A stretch of DNA of 39,243 bases from a virus, in the IMG/VR virus record IMGVR_UViG_3300046028_003776, positions 1-39,243 of that record; one strand, given 5' to 3'. Position numbers and translations under genes: made by a program. Positions 7,955 through 14,440 of the stretch are shown piece after piece (the first letter of the stretch is position 1; each line of letters starts with the position of its first letter). The notes under the pieces were generated by a model. It did not search any database and was not told the DNA's origin. It saw only the letters and a list, made by a program, of their open reading frames with translations.

Positions 7955-8257
7955 TCACCGATAGCGAATCACAGCGAACCAGCCACGCCGCAGCGGGCTC
8001 CAGGCCACGCCGATGTCCACGGGCGTTCGCTGCCCGTAGAAGCAGCACGACCGCTTGGCGTGCTCAGGCGACACGGTCGAGAACCCGATGCCCTCGTACT
8101 GGCCGCAGCTGCTGTGAACCAGCGAGCCACGACGGGCGATCACGACGGCGTGGTCACTGGCACTGACGACCGAGCCACGACGAGCCACCACGGTGGTGTC
8201 GGCGTTGGCGTGAATGCAGACCAGGGCAGCGAGCAGAACCAACAGGCAGCGAAACAT
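7955..8257 (-). CDS. small secreted protein
   Basis: A 100-residue protein with a clear Sec signal peptide (residues 1-19, FRCLLVLLAALVCIHANA, with cleavage after ANA). The mature part of about 80 residues has three Cys (SSCGQY, RSCC) and may form disulfides outside the cytoplasm. A strong GGAGG lies before its ATG. It is not recognised; an envelope or superinfection function is possible. It lies among replication genes, which is an odd place for a secreted product. Confidence 0.75.
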   Translation of the reverse strand: MFRCLLVLLAALVCIHANADTTVVARRGSVVSASDHAVVIARRGSLVHSSCGQYEGIGFSTVSPEHAKRSCCFYGQRTPVDIGVAWSPLRRGWFAVIRYR

Positions 8258-8368
8258 GGCAATCCTCCGTGAGCTCCCGGTATCCGCCGGGACGCACGCA
8301 GGATGCCAAACGTGTCAAGCAAGCCGGGTCGGCGAACTATGCAGCACTTGGTAACGCCGTGCCTCGCG
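8258..8368. other. short intergenic gap with hairpin
   Basis: A 111-base gap on the minus strand with no convincing gene. It has a CCCGG/CCGGG hairpin at 8276-8291 and a TTGACA match at 8313-8318, but no matching -10 at 16-18 bases. The strong ribosome site for the secreted protein lies at its left end. Confidence 0.4.
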
Positions 8369-8596
8369 TCACGCGGCCGTGCGGCGCGGCATCGGCGGGG
8401 TGTTATGCGGCAGGCCCGCCGCTATCGGGTTCCGCATACTCACTGGTTCTCCGCCCATGTATCGCCGGTGCCCACGCGGTTCGCAGTTACGGTTTATCCT
8501 TCCGGCCGCTGCCGCCCCGAGCGACGCATGATCGCCGTCGGGCATGTGAGCTTTCGCCGCCGGCGCGGCGTCATGATTTGTGTAAGAAAAACTCAT
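8369..8596 (-). CDS. hypothetical small protein, weakly supported
   Basis: A possible 75-residue product, Ala-, Gly- and Pro-rich and basic. Its ATG at 8596 overlaps the stop of the 31-residue membrane protein as ATGA, matching the coupling used throughout the strand. There is no recognisable domain, and the composition resembles out-of-frame translation of GC-rich DNA, so it may be spurious. Confidence 0.35.
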   Translation of the reverse strand: MSFSYTNHDAAPAAKAHMPDGDHASLGAAAAGRINRNCEPRGHRRYMGGEPVSMRNPIAAGLPHNTPPMPRRTAA

Positions 8597-8688
8597 GCGA
8601 AGTACTCCACCGCCACCCACATGATGACAACCGCCGCAAGGAACGAATCCGGCGGCATCGCATCCACCAGCGTCATGAGCTCGCTCAT
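8593..8688 (-). CDS. 31-residue membrane microprotein
   Basis: A very short gene encoding one hydrophobic helix (about residues 13-29, DSFLAAVVIMWVAVEYF) with an acidic N-terminus. Support: an ATGA overlap with the HTH gene upstream, an AGGAG element at the proper distance, and a membrane span uncommon in chance translations. A similar 41-residue membrane protein lies at 10053-10178. Function unknown; an envelope or superinfection role is possible. Confidence 0.55.
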   Translation of the reverse strand: MSELMTLVDAMPPDSFLAAVVIMWVAVEYFA

Positions 8689-8969
8689 GCCAAGTCTCCT
8701 CGAAACCGTTCAATCGGCCACGACGAGCGGATGCGTTGGCACGCCTCCTCAATCTCGGCAGGCGTCGGGAAGTACTGCTCGCCTCTTCGCAACCCGCCGG
8801 TAGCCGTCTTGCGTGTTAGCCCCAGCTTGTGCGCGTAGTTGCGGATGCACGTCACAGAGACCTTGTAGTGCACCGCCATCTGCATCAGCGTCACTGCGTC
8901 GTCCGCCCACAGCCGGGCAAACTCCTGCTCATCGGCAGGGGCGAACGACGCTACACGTCCGTACCTCAT
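8685..8969 (-). CDS. helix-turn-helix DNA-binding protein
   Basis: A 94-residue protein. Residues 12-52 form a clear HTH (EQEFARLWADD, TLMQMAVHYKVSVTCIRNYAHKLGL). The C-terminal motif (PTPAEIEEACQRIRSSW) matches the one in the protein at 4897-5274. It probably regulates transcription or recognises a phage site. The ATG at 8969 overlaps the dnaN stop (ATGA). Confidence 0.75.
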   Translation of the reverse strand: MRYGRVASFAPADEQEFARLWADDAVTLMQMAVHYKVSVTCIRNYAHKLGLTRKTATGGLRRGEQYFPTPAEIEEACQRIRSSWPIERFRGDLA

Positions 8970-10069
8970 GCGTCCTCCGCAAGCGGCATGATGACGCCAC
9001 GGTACTCGCCGCACGACAGCGTAACGGCACCGGCAGGCCCGGTCGCATGAATCGAGACGTTCGGCTCCTCGTCGGCCGGCAGCCCTGTCAAGTAATCTCT
9101 CACGAAAACTGGGTCGAGCTTGACCTTGCAGACACTCCCGGCCTGCACCACCGAGCACTTCGCCTTCGACTCGCCGTACTCGCTCGAGCGGGCCGTAAGC
9201 GTGAGCGTCTCGCCGAAGTCGTACGTGACGCCCTTGCTCTGCTCGCTGGCCACCACGGCCGCAGCCCTGGTCGCCGAAAGCAGCTCTTCGCGCTCCACGA
9301 CGTGCGGCTCAGTGCTGGCCTCGGGGAACACGTCACGCCACCGGGGGAAGCGGCCGTCCACGATGCGAGCCGTGAGCACGCCGCCGTCGAACGTGAACAC
9401 CACGTCCGACTTGGTCGCCTCGATCTGCACCGAGCCCTCGCTGCGTTCACTGAGCGTGGCAGCGATGCGAGCCGCAGCGGCCGGCACAAGCGTCGTCGAG
9501 TCGTCCACCGCCTGGTCCGTCTCCGTCTGCACCGCCGACAGCCGCCGACCGTCCGTACCCACGAACGTCGGATCTCCACCCGTCACGTCGATGAGCACCG
9601 CACCCAGGGCGTAGCGGCTGGACTCGCTGTCCGTGGCGTACGACACGGCACGCACGGCACGCACGAACTGATCCGCCGGCAGGCGGCACACGGGCGTGGC
9701 GTCCACCGGATCCCACGTCGGGTACTCGGCCACGTCCTCGGTCGGCAAGTCCCACTTTCCCCTGCCGCACTTGATCGTGACGGTGCTGCCCTTCGGGGTG
9801 AGCGTCACGTCGTCGTCGTGCCGGCAGGCCCGCAGGATGGCCGTCAGCCTGTCGGCCGGCAGCAGCATCGGCTCGCACTGCTCGCCGATCTCACGGTCGA
9901 TGCGGATCTCAAGGTCCGTGCCCGTGATCAGGCCGTCACCGATGCGGACGTTCCGCAGGATGGGCTTCGGGCCCCGCGAGCTCACAGCCCTGGTCACGTC
10001 ACTGAGTGCCGCCAGCAGCGTGCCGGCCGCAATCGTCAAACCGGCTCTCTCCTTAGTTGCCGTCGCCAT
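8966..10069 (-). CDS. dnaN: DNA polymerase III beta subunit (sliding clamp)
   Basis: A 367-residue protein of normal length for bacterial clamps (about 365-380). It shows three-domain clamp features: an N-terminal domain with GTDLEIRID, a central YALGAVLID with FVGTDGRRLS, and the typical C-terminal end EYRGVIMPL. The clamp encircles DNA and tethers the replicase. No phage DNA polymerase is visible, so the clamp probably redirects the host polymerase III or repair enzymes. The ATG at 10069 lies inside the end of a 41-residue membrane protein gene, with an AAAGGA ribosome site. It is coupled to the HTH gene downstream. Confidence 0.9.
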   Translation of the reverse strand: MATATKERAGLTIAAGTLLAALSDVTRAVSSRGPKPILRNVRIGDGLITGTDLEIRIDREIGEQCEPMLLPADRLTAILRACRHDDDVTLTPKGSTVTIKCGRGKWDLPTEDVAEYPTWDPVDATPVCRLPADQFVRAVRAVSYATDSESSRYALGAVLIDVTGGDPTFVGTDGRRLSAVQTETDQAVDDSTTLVPAAAARIAATLSERSEGSVQIEATKSDVVFTFDGGVLTARIVDGRFPRWRDVFPEASTEPHVVEREELLSATRAAAVVASEQSKGVTYDFGETLTLTARSSEYGESKAKCSVVQAGSVCKVKLDPVFVRDYLTGLPADEEPNVSIHATGPAGAVTLSCGEYRGVIMPLAEDA

Positions 10070-10178
10070 GCGTCGAATCCTTTCGCGTCAGAGACACACC
10101 AACCAAAATGCCCAGTGCGAACGTCGCAGCGAGCGTGAACTGCCCAACAGAGATCCAGACCCAATCGGTGATGCTCAT
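10053..10178 (-). CDS. 41-residue membrane microprotein
   Basis: A short gene for a protein with one hydrophobic segment (residues 4-29, split by VGQFTLAATFALGILVGVSL) and a charged C-terminus (TRKDSTHGDG). Its ATG overlaps the upstream stop as ATGA and its 3' end overlaps dnaN by 17 bases, so it is tightly coupled to both. Function unknown. Confidence 0.65.
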   Translation of the reverse strand: MSITDWVWISVGQFTLAATFALGILVGVSLTRKDSTHGDGN

Positions 10179-10435
10179 AGTGCGGCCCCCGCATCGGTGT
10201 CGTCGTCCTCGAGCAGCGGCCACTTCGCCTGGCTGGCCGCCTCAGCGTGCTCGAAGAACACGGCCTGCTTCACCAGCCGAGTCTGCAGCTGCATGATCCG
10301 GTCGGCCGACTCAAGCAGCACGCTGGCCATGAAGTTCAATCGAGCCGTGCCGGCCTTCTCAGTCACCATCGCAGCGGCATTGGCAGACGCCGTGCCGTAC
10401 TCCTTGAGCATCGCAACGAGCTCGTGGTTTCTCAT
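10175..10435 (-). CDS. hypothetical helical protein
   Basis: An 86-residue, largely alpha-helical protein with an acidic tail (EDDDTDAG). No family is recognised. I chose the ATG at 10435 for its ATGA overlap with the LexA-like gene. It lies between a DNA-binding regulator and the clamp, so a replication-related role is possible. Confidence 0.65.
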   Translation of the reverse strand: MRNHELVAMLKEYGTASANAAAMVTEKAGTARLNFMASVLLESADRIMQLQTRLVKQAVFFEHAEAASQAKWPLLEDDDTDAGAAL

Positions 10436-10653
10436 GACACCACCTCGATGTTGCGGGGCTTGCCCTTCACACGGCGGATGAAGCCCTTTCGCTCCAGGGC
10501 GTCGAGATGCACCGTGGCGGCGTGCGGAGACTTCGCACCGATGGCCGAGGCGATCTGCCTGCACGTCGGCGAGTACAGGGCCATGTTGGCCCGAATGAAA
10601 TCCAGCACCTCCTGCTGGCGAGCGGTAAGCCGCTCCTTGGCTGTCTGCGTCAT
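10432..10653 (-). CDS. LexA-type winged-helix DNA-binding protein without peptidase domain
   Basis: A 73-residue protein that matches the N-terminal DNA-binding domain of LexA: LTARQQEVLDFI, then an HTH (PTCRQIASAIG, SPHAATVHLDALERKGFI) and a wing ending KGKPRNIEVV. The autoproteolytic domain is absent, so it cannot be cleaved like LexA. It may bind a LexA-like operator as a decoy, co-regulator or antirepressor. The palindromes at 17852, 18354 and 18699 are candidate targets, but this is not shown. Coupled by ATGA on both sides. Confidence 0.8.
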   Translation of the reverse strand: MTQTAKERLTARQQEVLDFIRANMALYSPTCRQIASAIGAKSPHAATVHLDALERKGFIRRVKGKPRNIEVVS

Positions 10654-11129
10654 GCTGCTCCTCCAATGGCGTTTCCGTTGTCCATCCCAAGGCGGCGAAG
10701 CAGGTACGACACCAGCCGGAACGCAGTGGACATCTCGATCTTCAGGCTTGCGGCCTTATCCGCGATCAGATCGACAGTGCTCTGGAACTCCGCAGGAGTT
10801 GTCATTTCCACCACGGCCTTGAGCTCTTCACGCATCGCAGCGTCTTCCGACTTGTCGATCCTCACGACCTGACGAGGCTCAGATTGTTGAAGCCGCTTCT
10901 TCTCGGAGAACGTCTTGAGCCTGTGAAGGTGCCGATACTCATCACGCACCCACTTCAACTGCGGGTACATGCTTTCGTTGTTTCGCTTCACGTTCTTGAT
11001 GGCGTCATAGAGCACGTCCTGATCCAGGCGGTGCAGGTCGTCGTGCCAAAGACGACGCTCCTCGTCCGTCCAGACACACTGAGGCCACAGCTGGTTGATG
11101 GCCGCCCGGTTCTGATCCCACGTCCTCAT
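10650..11129 (-). CDS. putative helicase loader (lambda P / SPP1 gp39-like)
   Basis: A 159-residue helical protein. The N-terminal half (LWPQCVWTDEERRLWHDDL, VLYDAIKNV, then a Pro before KWVRDEYRH) fits the loose pattern of small phage helicase loaders. It directly follows the initiator-like gene with an ATGA overlap, the order seen for lambda O-P. It would deliver the host replicative helicase to the origin. The functional call depends more on gene order than on a firm family match. Confidence 0.55.
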   Translation of the reverse strand: MRTWDQNRAAINQLWPQCVWTDEERRLWHDDLHRLDQDVLYDAIKNVKRNNESMYPQLKWVRDEYRHLHRLKTFSEKKRLQQSEPRQVVRIDKSEDAAMREELKAVVEMTTPAEFQSTVDLIADKAASLKIEMSTAFRLVSYLLRRLGMDNGNAIGGAA

Positions 11130-11917
11130 AGGTTCCCTCCAACTGGTTCGCGTCGCTTACGTGCATCATGCTTTGCGTTGTCAAACTCCCCGGCCAGGAT
11201 GCGGTCGAGGTATTCAAAGAACCGAGTTACCGCCAGCGGCTTCTCAAAAAACTGGCACGACGGCAGCCGGTGCATTGCTTGGTGTGCCCTGTCCAGCCAT
11301 CCAGGCGTCGCTGCTAGGTCCACCCAAGACGCTGGAGGCACAAGCGGAGTCCACGGCACTGCATTGCCCGTGACGTTCCAGCCGGCAACAAACCGCTGCC
11401 ATTCGTCCGCTGCCCAGCCCTTTTGGCGAAACTCGTCTCTTTCCGGCGGTGTGTGTGTTCTGCATTCGTCTTTTGGAGAAGAAGATAGGGATGGAGATGG
11501 GGATGGGGATGGAGGCGATACTTTTGCGATACCGTTTGCGATCGCCTTGCGATCCTTTTGCGATCCGTTTGCGACAGTTTTGCGATCGCCCCACCGCTTC
11601 CTGTTACCCTCTTGCCCTGCTTCCGACCGTGCCTCTTTCAGGTCTTCGGCACGAGCACGGTGCTCCTCCATTCGGGCATTCCGACGCAGGCCGTCGTCAC
11701 AGACAGGAAACTTCGACGACAGCAGCTGCCACACACGGCCAACGCCTGGCGACACAAGCTCAAGACGCTCGAGATCAGACGGCAGACCGCCGGAATCCCA
11801 CTGGATCACCAGTAGGCGGATGTAATGGCCGACCTCCTCGGCAGTCCACATGGCCGTGGATGCGTAGAAGTCACGGCCAAAGAACGGGATGTAATGGTCA
11901 ACCTGCGTCCTGGCCAT
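11126..11917 (-). CDS. replication initiator-like protein, DUF1376/YdaU type, carrying the iterons
   Basis: This 263-residue protein begins with a DUF1376-like domain (DHYIPFFGRDFYASTAMW, then GHYIRLLVIQWDSGGLP), common beside phage replication genes. The middle holds two copies of an 11-residue repeat (DRKTVANGSQK, DRKAIANGIAK) and a Ser-Pro linker, both encoded by DNA repeats. The C-terminal domain of about 110 residues starts near RDEFRQKGW. Origin DNA inside the initiator gene and a loader gene immediately downstream is the lambda O/P layout. I chose the ATG at 11917, which has a GAGGGGAG ribosome site and overlaps the upstream gene by 20 bases; an ATG at 11941 is possible. Confidence 0.7.
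   Translation of the reverse strand: MARTQVDHYIPFFGRDFYASTAMWTAEEVGHYIRLLVIQWDSGGLPSDLERLELVSPGVGRVWQLLSSKFPVCDDGLRRNARMEEHRARAEDLKEARSEAGQEGNRKRWGDRKTVANGSQKDRKAIANGIAKVSPPSPSPSPSLSSSPKDECRTHTPPERDEFRQKGWAADEWQRFVAGWNVTGNAVPWTPLVPPASWVDLAATPGWLDRAHQAMHRLPSCQFFEKPLAVTRFFEYLDRILAGEFDNAKHDARKRREPVGGNL
11475..11514 (+). repeat. purine-rich tract with four ATGGRG hexamers
   Basis: A G/A-rich tract lies directly beside the iterons. Hexamers ATGGAG, ATGGGG, ATGGGG and ATGGAG fill 11491-11514, encoding a Ser-Pro linker on the other strand. The G runs could form a quadruplex, and the strand asymmetry could ease melting or form an H-DNA structure. Any replication role is inference. Confidence 0.55.
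11515..11590 (-). repeat. iteron array, seven 11-bp phased repeats, probable replication origin
   Basis: On the plus strand the core TTTTGCGAT recurs with GCGA at 11526, 11538, 11549, 11560, 11571 and 11582, and a degenerate GCGAT at 11515. Steps are 11, 12, 11, 11, 11 and 11 bases, close to one helical turn, so all copies face the same side of the DNA. The unit on the coding strand is roughly GATCGCAAAAC. Three units equal 33 bases, which gives the 11-residue repeat in the protein. Such phased direct repeats inside an initiator gene are typical of phage origins (lambda ori in O). Confidence 0.75.
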
Positions 11918-12080
11918 CCTTGGCTCCCCTCTCTTTGGCAATCTTTTCTGACAGCGCGTTGTCCATTAGCCACTTCCGGCGGAACGGCTCCCAGTCGCCC
12001 TGGCCTCCGCTGCAACGCCAGTTGACGTACGCAATGGCAGCCTGAGTTACCAGCGGGTCTTCCTTGTGTTCAGCGGCCAT
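11898..12080 (-). CDS. hypothetical small protein upstream of the initiator
   Basis: A 60-residue helical, charged protein, not recognised. Its ATG at 12080 overlaps the CoiA-like gene by 11 bases, and its end overlaps the initiator gene by 20 and carries that gene's ribosome site. The TQAAIAYVNWR segment and Trp spacing suggest a small helical domain. Position suggests a replication-associated role. Confidence 0.65.
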   Translation of the reverse strand: MAAEHKEDPLVTQAAIAYVNWRCSGGQGDWEPFRRKWLMDNALSEKIAKERGAKDGQDAG

Positions 12081-13236
12081 CCGCGGCCTCCTTGACCATG
12101 TATCCTTGAGACTTGCAGTACTCGATCCACGTTCGATGGATTTTTCGGAGCGGGTCTTCTCGGCCGCGGTCGTGATGCTCGCTCGGCTGCATCTTGCCGT
12201 CTTGTTCGCATTCGTTAAGCATCCGCGTAAGTTGAGCTCTTTCAGCGATTACTTCGCACACAGGTTTAGATCGAGATGCAACATCCAGCTCTGTGCTTGG
12301 CCTGTATTGGCTTGATGACCGCTTTCTCCTTGCGTACTGGCGGTTCCTCTTAATCCTCCTCCACGACTCAAGCAGCTGCTCGCTTTGCTGCTGGATGGTA
12401 ACCATTAGGTTTCCGGGGCTTATCTCTTGCCACGCGGTGCTGACAAGGTCGCCGTTCCGAAACGCGCATTTGTCTGTCGGCATGTCAGCCATAGCGCGGA
12501 ACTGAATAAGCCTCCAGTTAACGCCACCCTTCATAGTGCAAAGAACCTGCATGTCGTTGTAGGAAGACAAGCACCTCCACCTGTCTTCACCAATCCACTC
12601 CCACGCAAGGCCAAGGTAGTGGAGAAAGCACCTTTCCGGCCCTATGTCGTGAATCACGTCAATGGCTTTTTTGCTCAGCAGATCGTGGCACTCAAGAACG
12701 CCGCCGATTGCTTGGTCAATATCAATCGGCAAAGGGTTCTTGTTGGCGAAGTCGCCAGCGGAATCAAAAAGCCACTTACAGGTTATTCCTGTGTTTACGA
12801 GAGAACGCTGCTTCTCTGCGTACGTTGTGCTCAGCGAATGGACAGCCTCGAACGCCTCCATGGTGAACTCGTTGTACGCATCAAATCTGCTATGCCGTGC
12901 AGTCTTGTCTGTGTACTCATGCAGCCAGTTTTGCCGCGAGCCTGCTGCGAGCTTTGCCGCTTTGTGCCAAGGAGTTTCAAAGCCTCCCTTGCATGAAGTG
13001 TCCTTGCGGCCTGGGGCGTGAGCAAAGTGCACAGCAACCTTTTCGCCAGACCGTACTATGAGCCTGTGTTCACACTCAGGACACTTGCACTCCACTGATT
13101 TGTCGCAAAGCGTCTTTACGTCAACCGCAGTCCTTCCCATGTGATCGCGTGGATTTGCAAACTTCTCCTCCGGCGCATACAGCGTCTCCTCGATCTCGCC
13201 ATCGTCGTCATCACGACACTCAATGGCGTCTTGCAT
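12070..13236 (-). CDS. CoiA-like nuclease-family protein
   Basis: A 388-residue protein. Near the N-terminus it has a CxCxxC zinc site (CKCPEC), then AVHFAHAPGRKDTSC and FETPWHKAAKLAA, the HFaH...C...E..H..K pattern of CoiA-like proteins, a group with a predicted nuclease fold involved in DNA processing. The remaining 270 residues are not recognised. G+C is lower than in nearby genes (30 of 60 bases at 12661-12720, against 42 of 60 at 9421-9480), suggesting separate acquisition. The ATG at 13236 overlaps the upstream stop (TGATG). Confidence 0.6.
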   Translation of the reverse strand: MQDAIECRDDDDGEIEETLYAPEEKFANPRDHMGRTAVDVKTLCDKSVECKCPECEHRLIVRSGEKVAVHFAHAPGRKDTSCKGGFETPWHKAAKLAAGSRQNWLHEYTDKTARHSRFDAYNEFTMEAFEAVHSLSTTYAEKQRSLVNTGITCKWLFDSAGDFANKNPLPIDIDQAIGGVLECHDLLSKKAIDVIHDIGPERCFLHYLGLAWEWIGEDRWRCLSSYNDMQVLCTMKGGVNWRLIQFRAMADMPTDKCAFRNGDLVSTAWQEISPGNLMVTIQQQSEQLLESWRRIKRNRQYARRKRSSSQYRPSTELDVASRSKPVCEVIAERAQLTRMLNECEQDGKMQPSEHHDRGREDPLRKIHRTWIEYCKSQGYMVKEAADGR

Positions 13237-13544
13237 CACACCGCCCTCCACACGCTCGCCATCCGCCCGCTCGTCGTCCGCCTGGTGCCGGCCTGCTTGA
13301 TGAGCCCGCGCCGCAGCAGCTCGATCCGTCGTGGCCGTGCCGTGCTGGGGTTCATGCCCAACGCCCTGGCGATCTCCTCGTCGGTGCATCCGTCGCCACG
13401 TTCGGCGATGTACGCCAGCACCGCCTTGTGCAGCCGGTTGAGCGTGGTGCCGTCGAGCGAGTCAGCCGCTGCGGCCGAGGTGGTCGAGCCGTTCACGCTC
13501 GGAGCTCGAGCGGCGAACAGCGGGCCAAAGTCGATGGTGCTCAT
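13236..13544 (-). CDS. winged-helix DNA-binding protein
   Basis: A 102-residue protein with a disordered Ser/Ala N-terminus and a winged helix from about residue 37: LHKAVLAYIAERGDGCTDEEIARALG, recognition region NPSTARPRRIELLRRGLIKQAG, and a wing with TSGRMASVWRAV. This type of short regulator is common in phage early operons. It is coupled by ATGA to the methyltransferase upstream and TGATG to the CoiA-like gene downstream. Targets unknown. Confidence 0.75.
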   Translation of the reverse strand: MSTIDFGPLFAARAPSVNGSTTSAAAADSLDGTTLNRLHKAVLAYIAERGDGCTDEEIARALGMNPSTARPRRIELLRRGLIKQAGTRRTTSGRMASVWRAV

Positions 13545-14440
13545 GCCACGGCCTCCGCATCGAACAGGGTGCGGCTATCCGCCTCGTGCTTCTTTTGAGC
13601 CCCGGCCAGGTTCTTCAACGCCTGGGCGTGGTACTCCGGCTTGAGCTCGCAGCCGTAGAAGCGGCGGCCACGCTGAAGCGACACGTAGCCCTCGCTGCCG
13701 ATGCCGGTGAACGGCGAGAAGACGATCTCGCCTGGGTTGCTGTACAGCCTGACGAGGCGGTCAATCACGCCCAGCTGCAGCGGGCAGATGTGCTTAGTGT
13801 CGTCTTCGCTCTTGGCAGCCGCCGTATTGAGCGTGTCCGTCTCACGCAGCTCGTGCCACGTCCACGCACCTTCGGCCCAGTCGATCCATTCCTCCCGTGT
13901 GATTTCTTTCGGTGCGTCAATCGGCACGGCGTTGTCACCGGCCTGGATGAACTTGATGAGGTAGTCGCCCATGGCACCGCAAGTGATGCTGCGGTCCCGC
14001 TCCAGCGTCACAAACAGCAGCTTGTGGGAGTGCGTCCGAATCGCTTGGGCCTGTGGGTTCTTCGTGTAGAGCCAGTCGTACTGGTACGTCAGACCAGCCC
14101 TCTCGCCGAGACGGATGTTGAGGCCGCGAAAGTCAAACGTGCCTTTCTCGCCATTGCGGGCCAGGCCGGGGATCTGCATGACGTGCACGACAGCGATGCG
14201 TCCTGGCTTCAGCACGCGGGCCAGAGCCCGGTAGAAGTACCGCAGATGAACCTTGGCCTCGCCACGCAGGTCGTTTGAGTTGCCGATGTCTTCGGGCTTG
14301 CTTGTGTAGGCGAACAAGCTCGGGAACGGCGGTGAGAACACGGCAAAGTCAACGGACTGCGGCGGCATCTCTTCCATCATGTGGGTGATGCAATCGCCGT
14401 GGTGAACGTGGTACTTCTGGTTGTCAGCTAGCAGATTCAC
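13541..14440 (-). CDS. DNA adenine/cytosine-N4 methyltransferase, beta class
   Basis: A 299-residue amino-methyltransferase. The catalytic motif SPPF (residues 36-39) comes first and the SAM-binding FSPFTGIGSEG lies near the C-terminus, the order of beta-class enzymes. SPPF fits N4-cytosine or N6-adenine modification. The GTG at 14440 keeps the conserved HHGDC segment and overlaps the helicase gene by 17 bases. It could shield phage DNA from host restriction or mark origins. Recognition sequence unknown; no partner restriction enzyme is visible. Confidence 0.88.
   Translation of the reverse strand: MNLLADNQKYHVHHGDCITHMMEEMPPQSVDFAVFSPPFPSLFAYTSKPEDIGNSNDLRGEAKVHLRYFYRALARVLKPGRIAVVHVMQIPGLARNGEKGTFDFRGLNIRLGERAGLTYQYDWLYTKNPQAQAIRTHSHKLLFVTLERDRSITCGAMGDYLIKFIQAGDNAVPIDAPKEITREEWIDWAEGAWTWHELRETDTLNTAAAKSEDDTKHICPLQLGVIDRLVRLYSNPGEIVFSPFTGIGSEGYVSLQRGRRFYGCELKPEYHAQALKNLAGAQKKHEADSRTLFDAEAVA

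Noticed and set aside
8313-8318. TTGACA upstream of the secreted protein
   Set aside because: No -10 match at 16-18 bases on the minus strand.
11515-11590. CRISPR-like or microsatellite reading of the short repeats
   Set aside because: Units are 11 bp and contiguous, with no spacers; phased iterons in an initiator gene explain them better.
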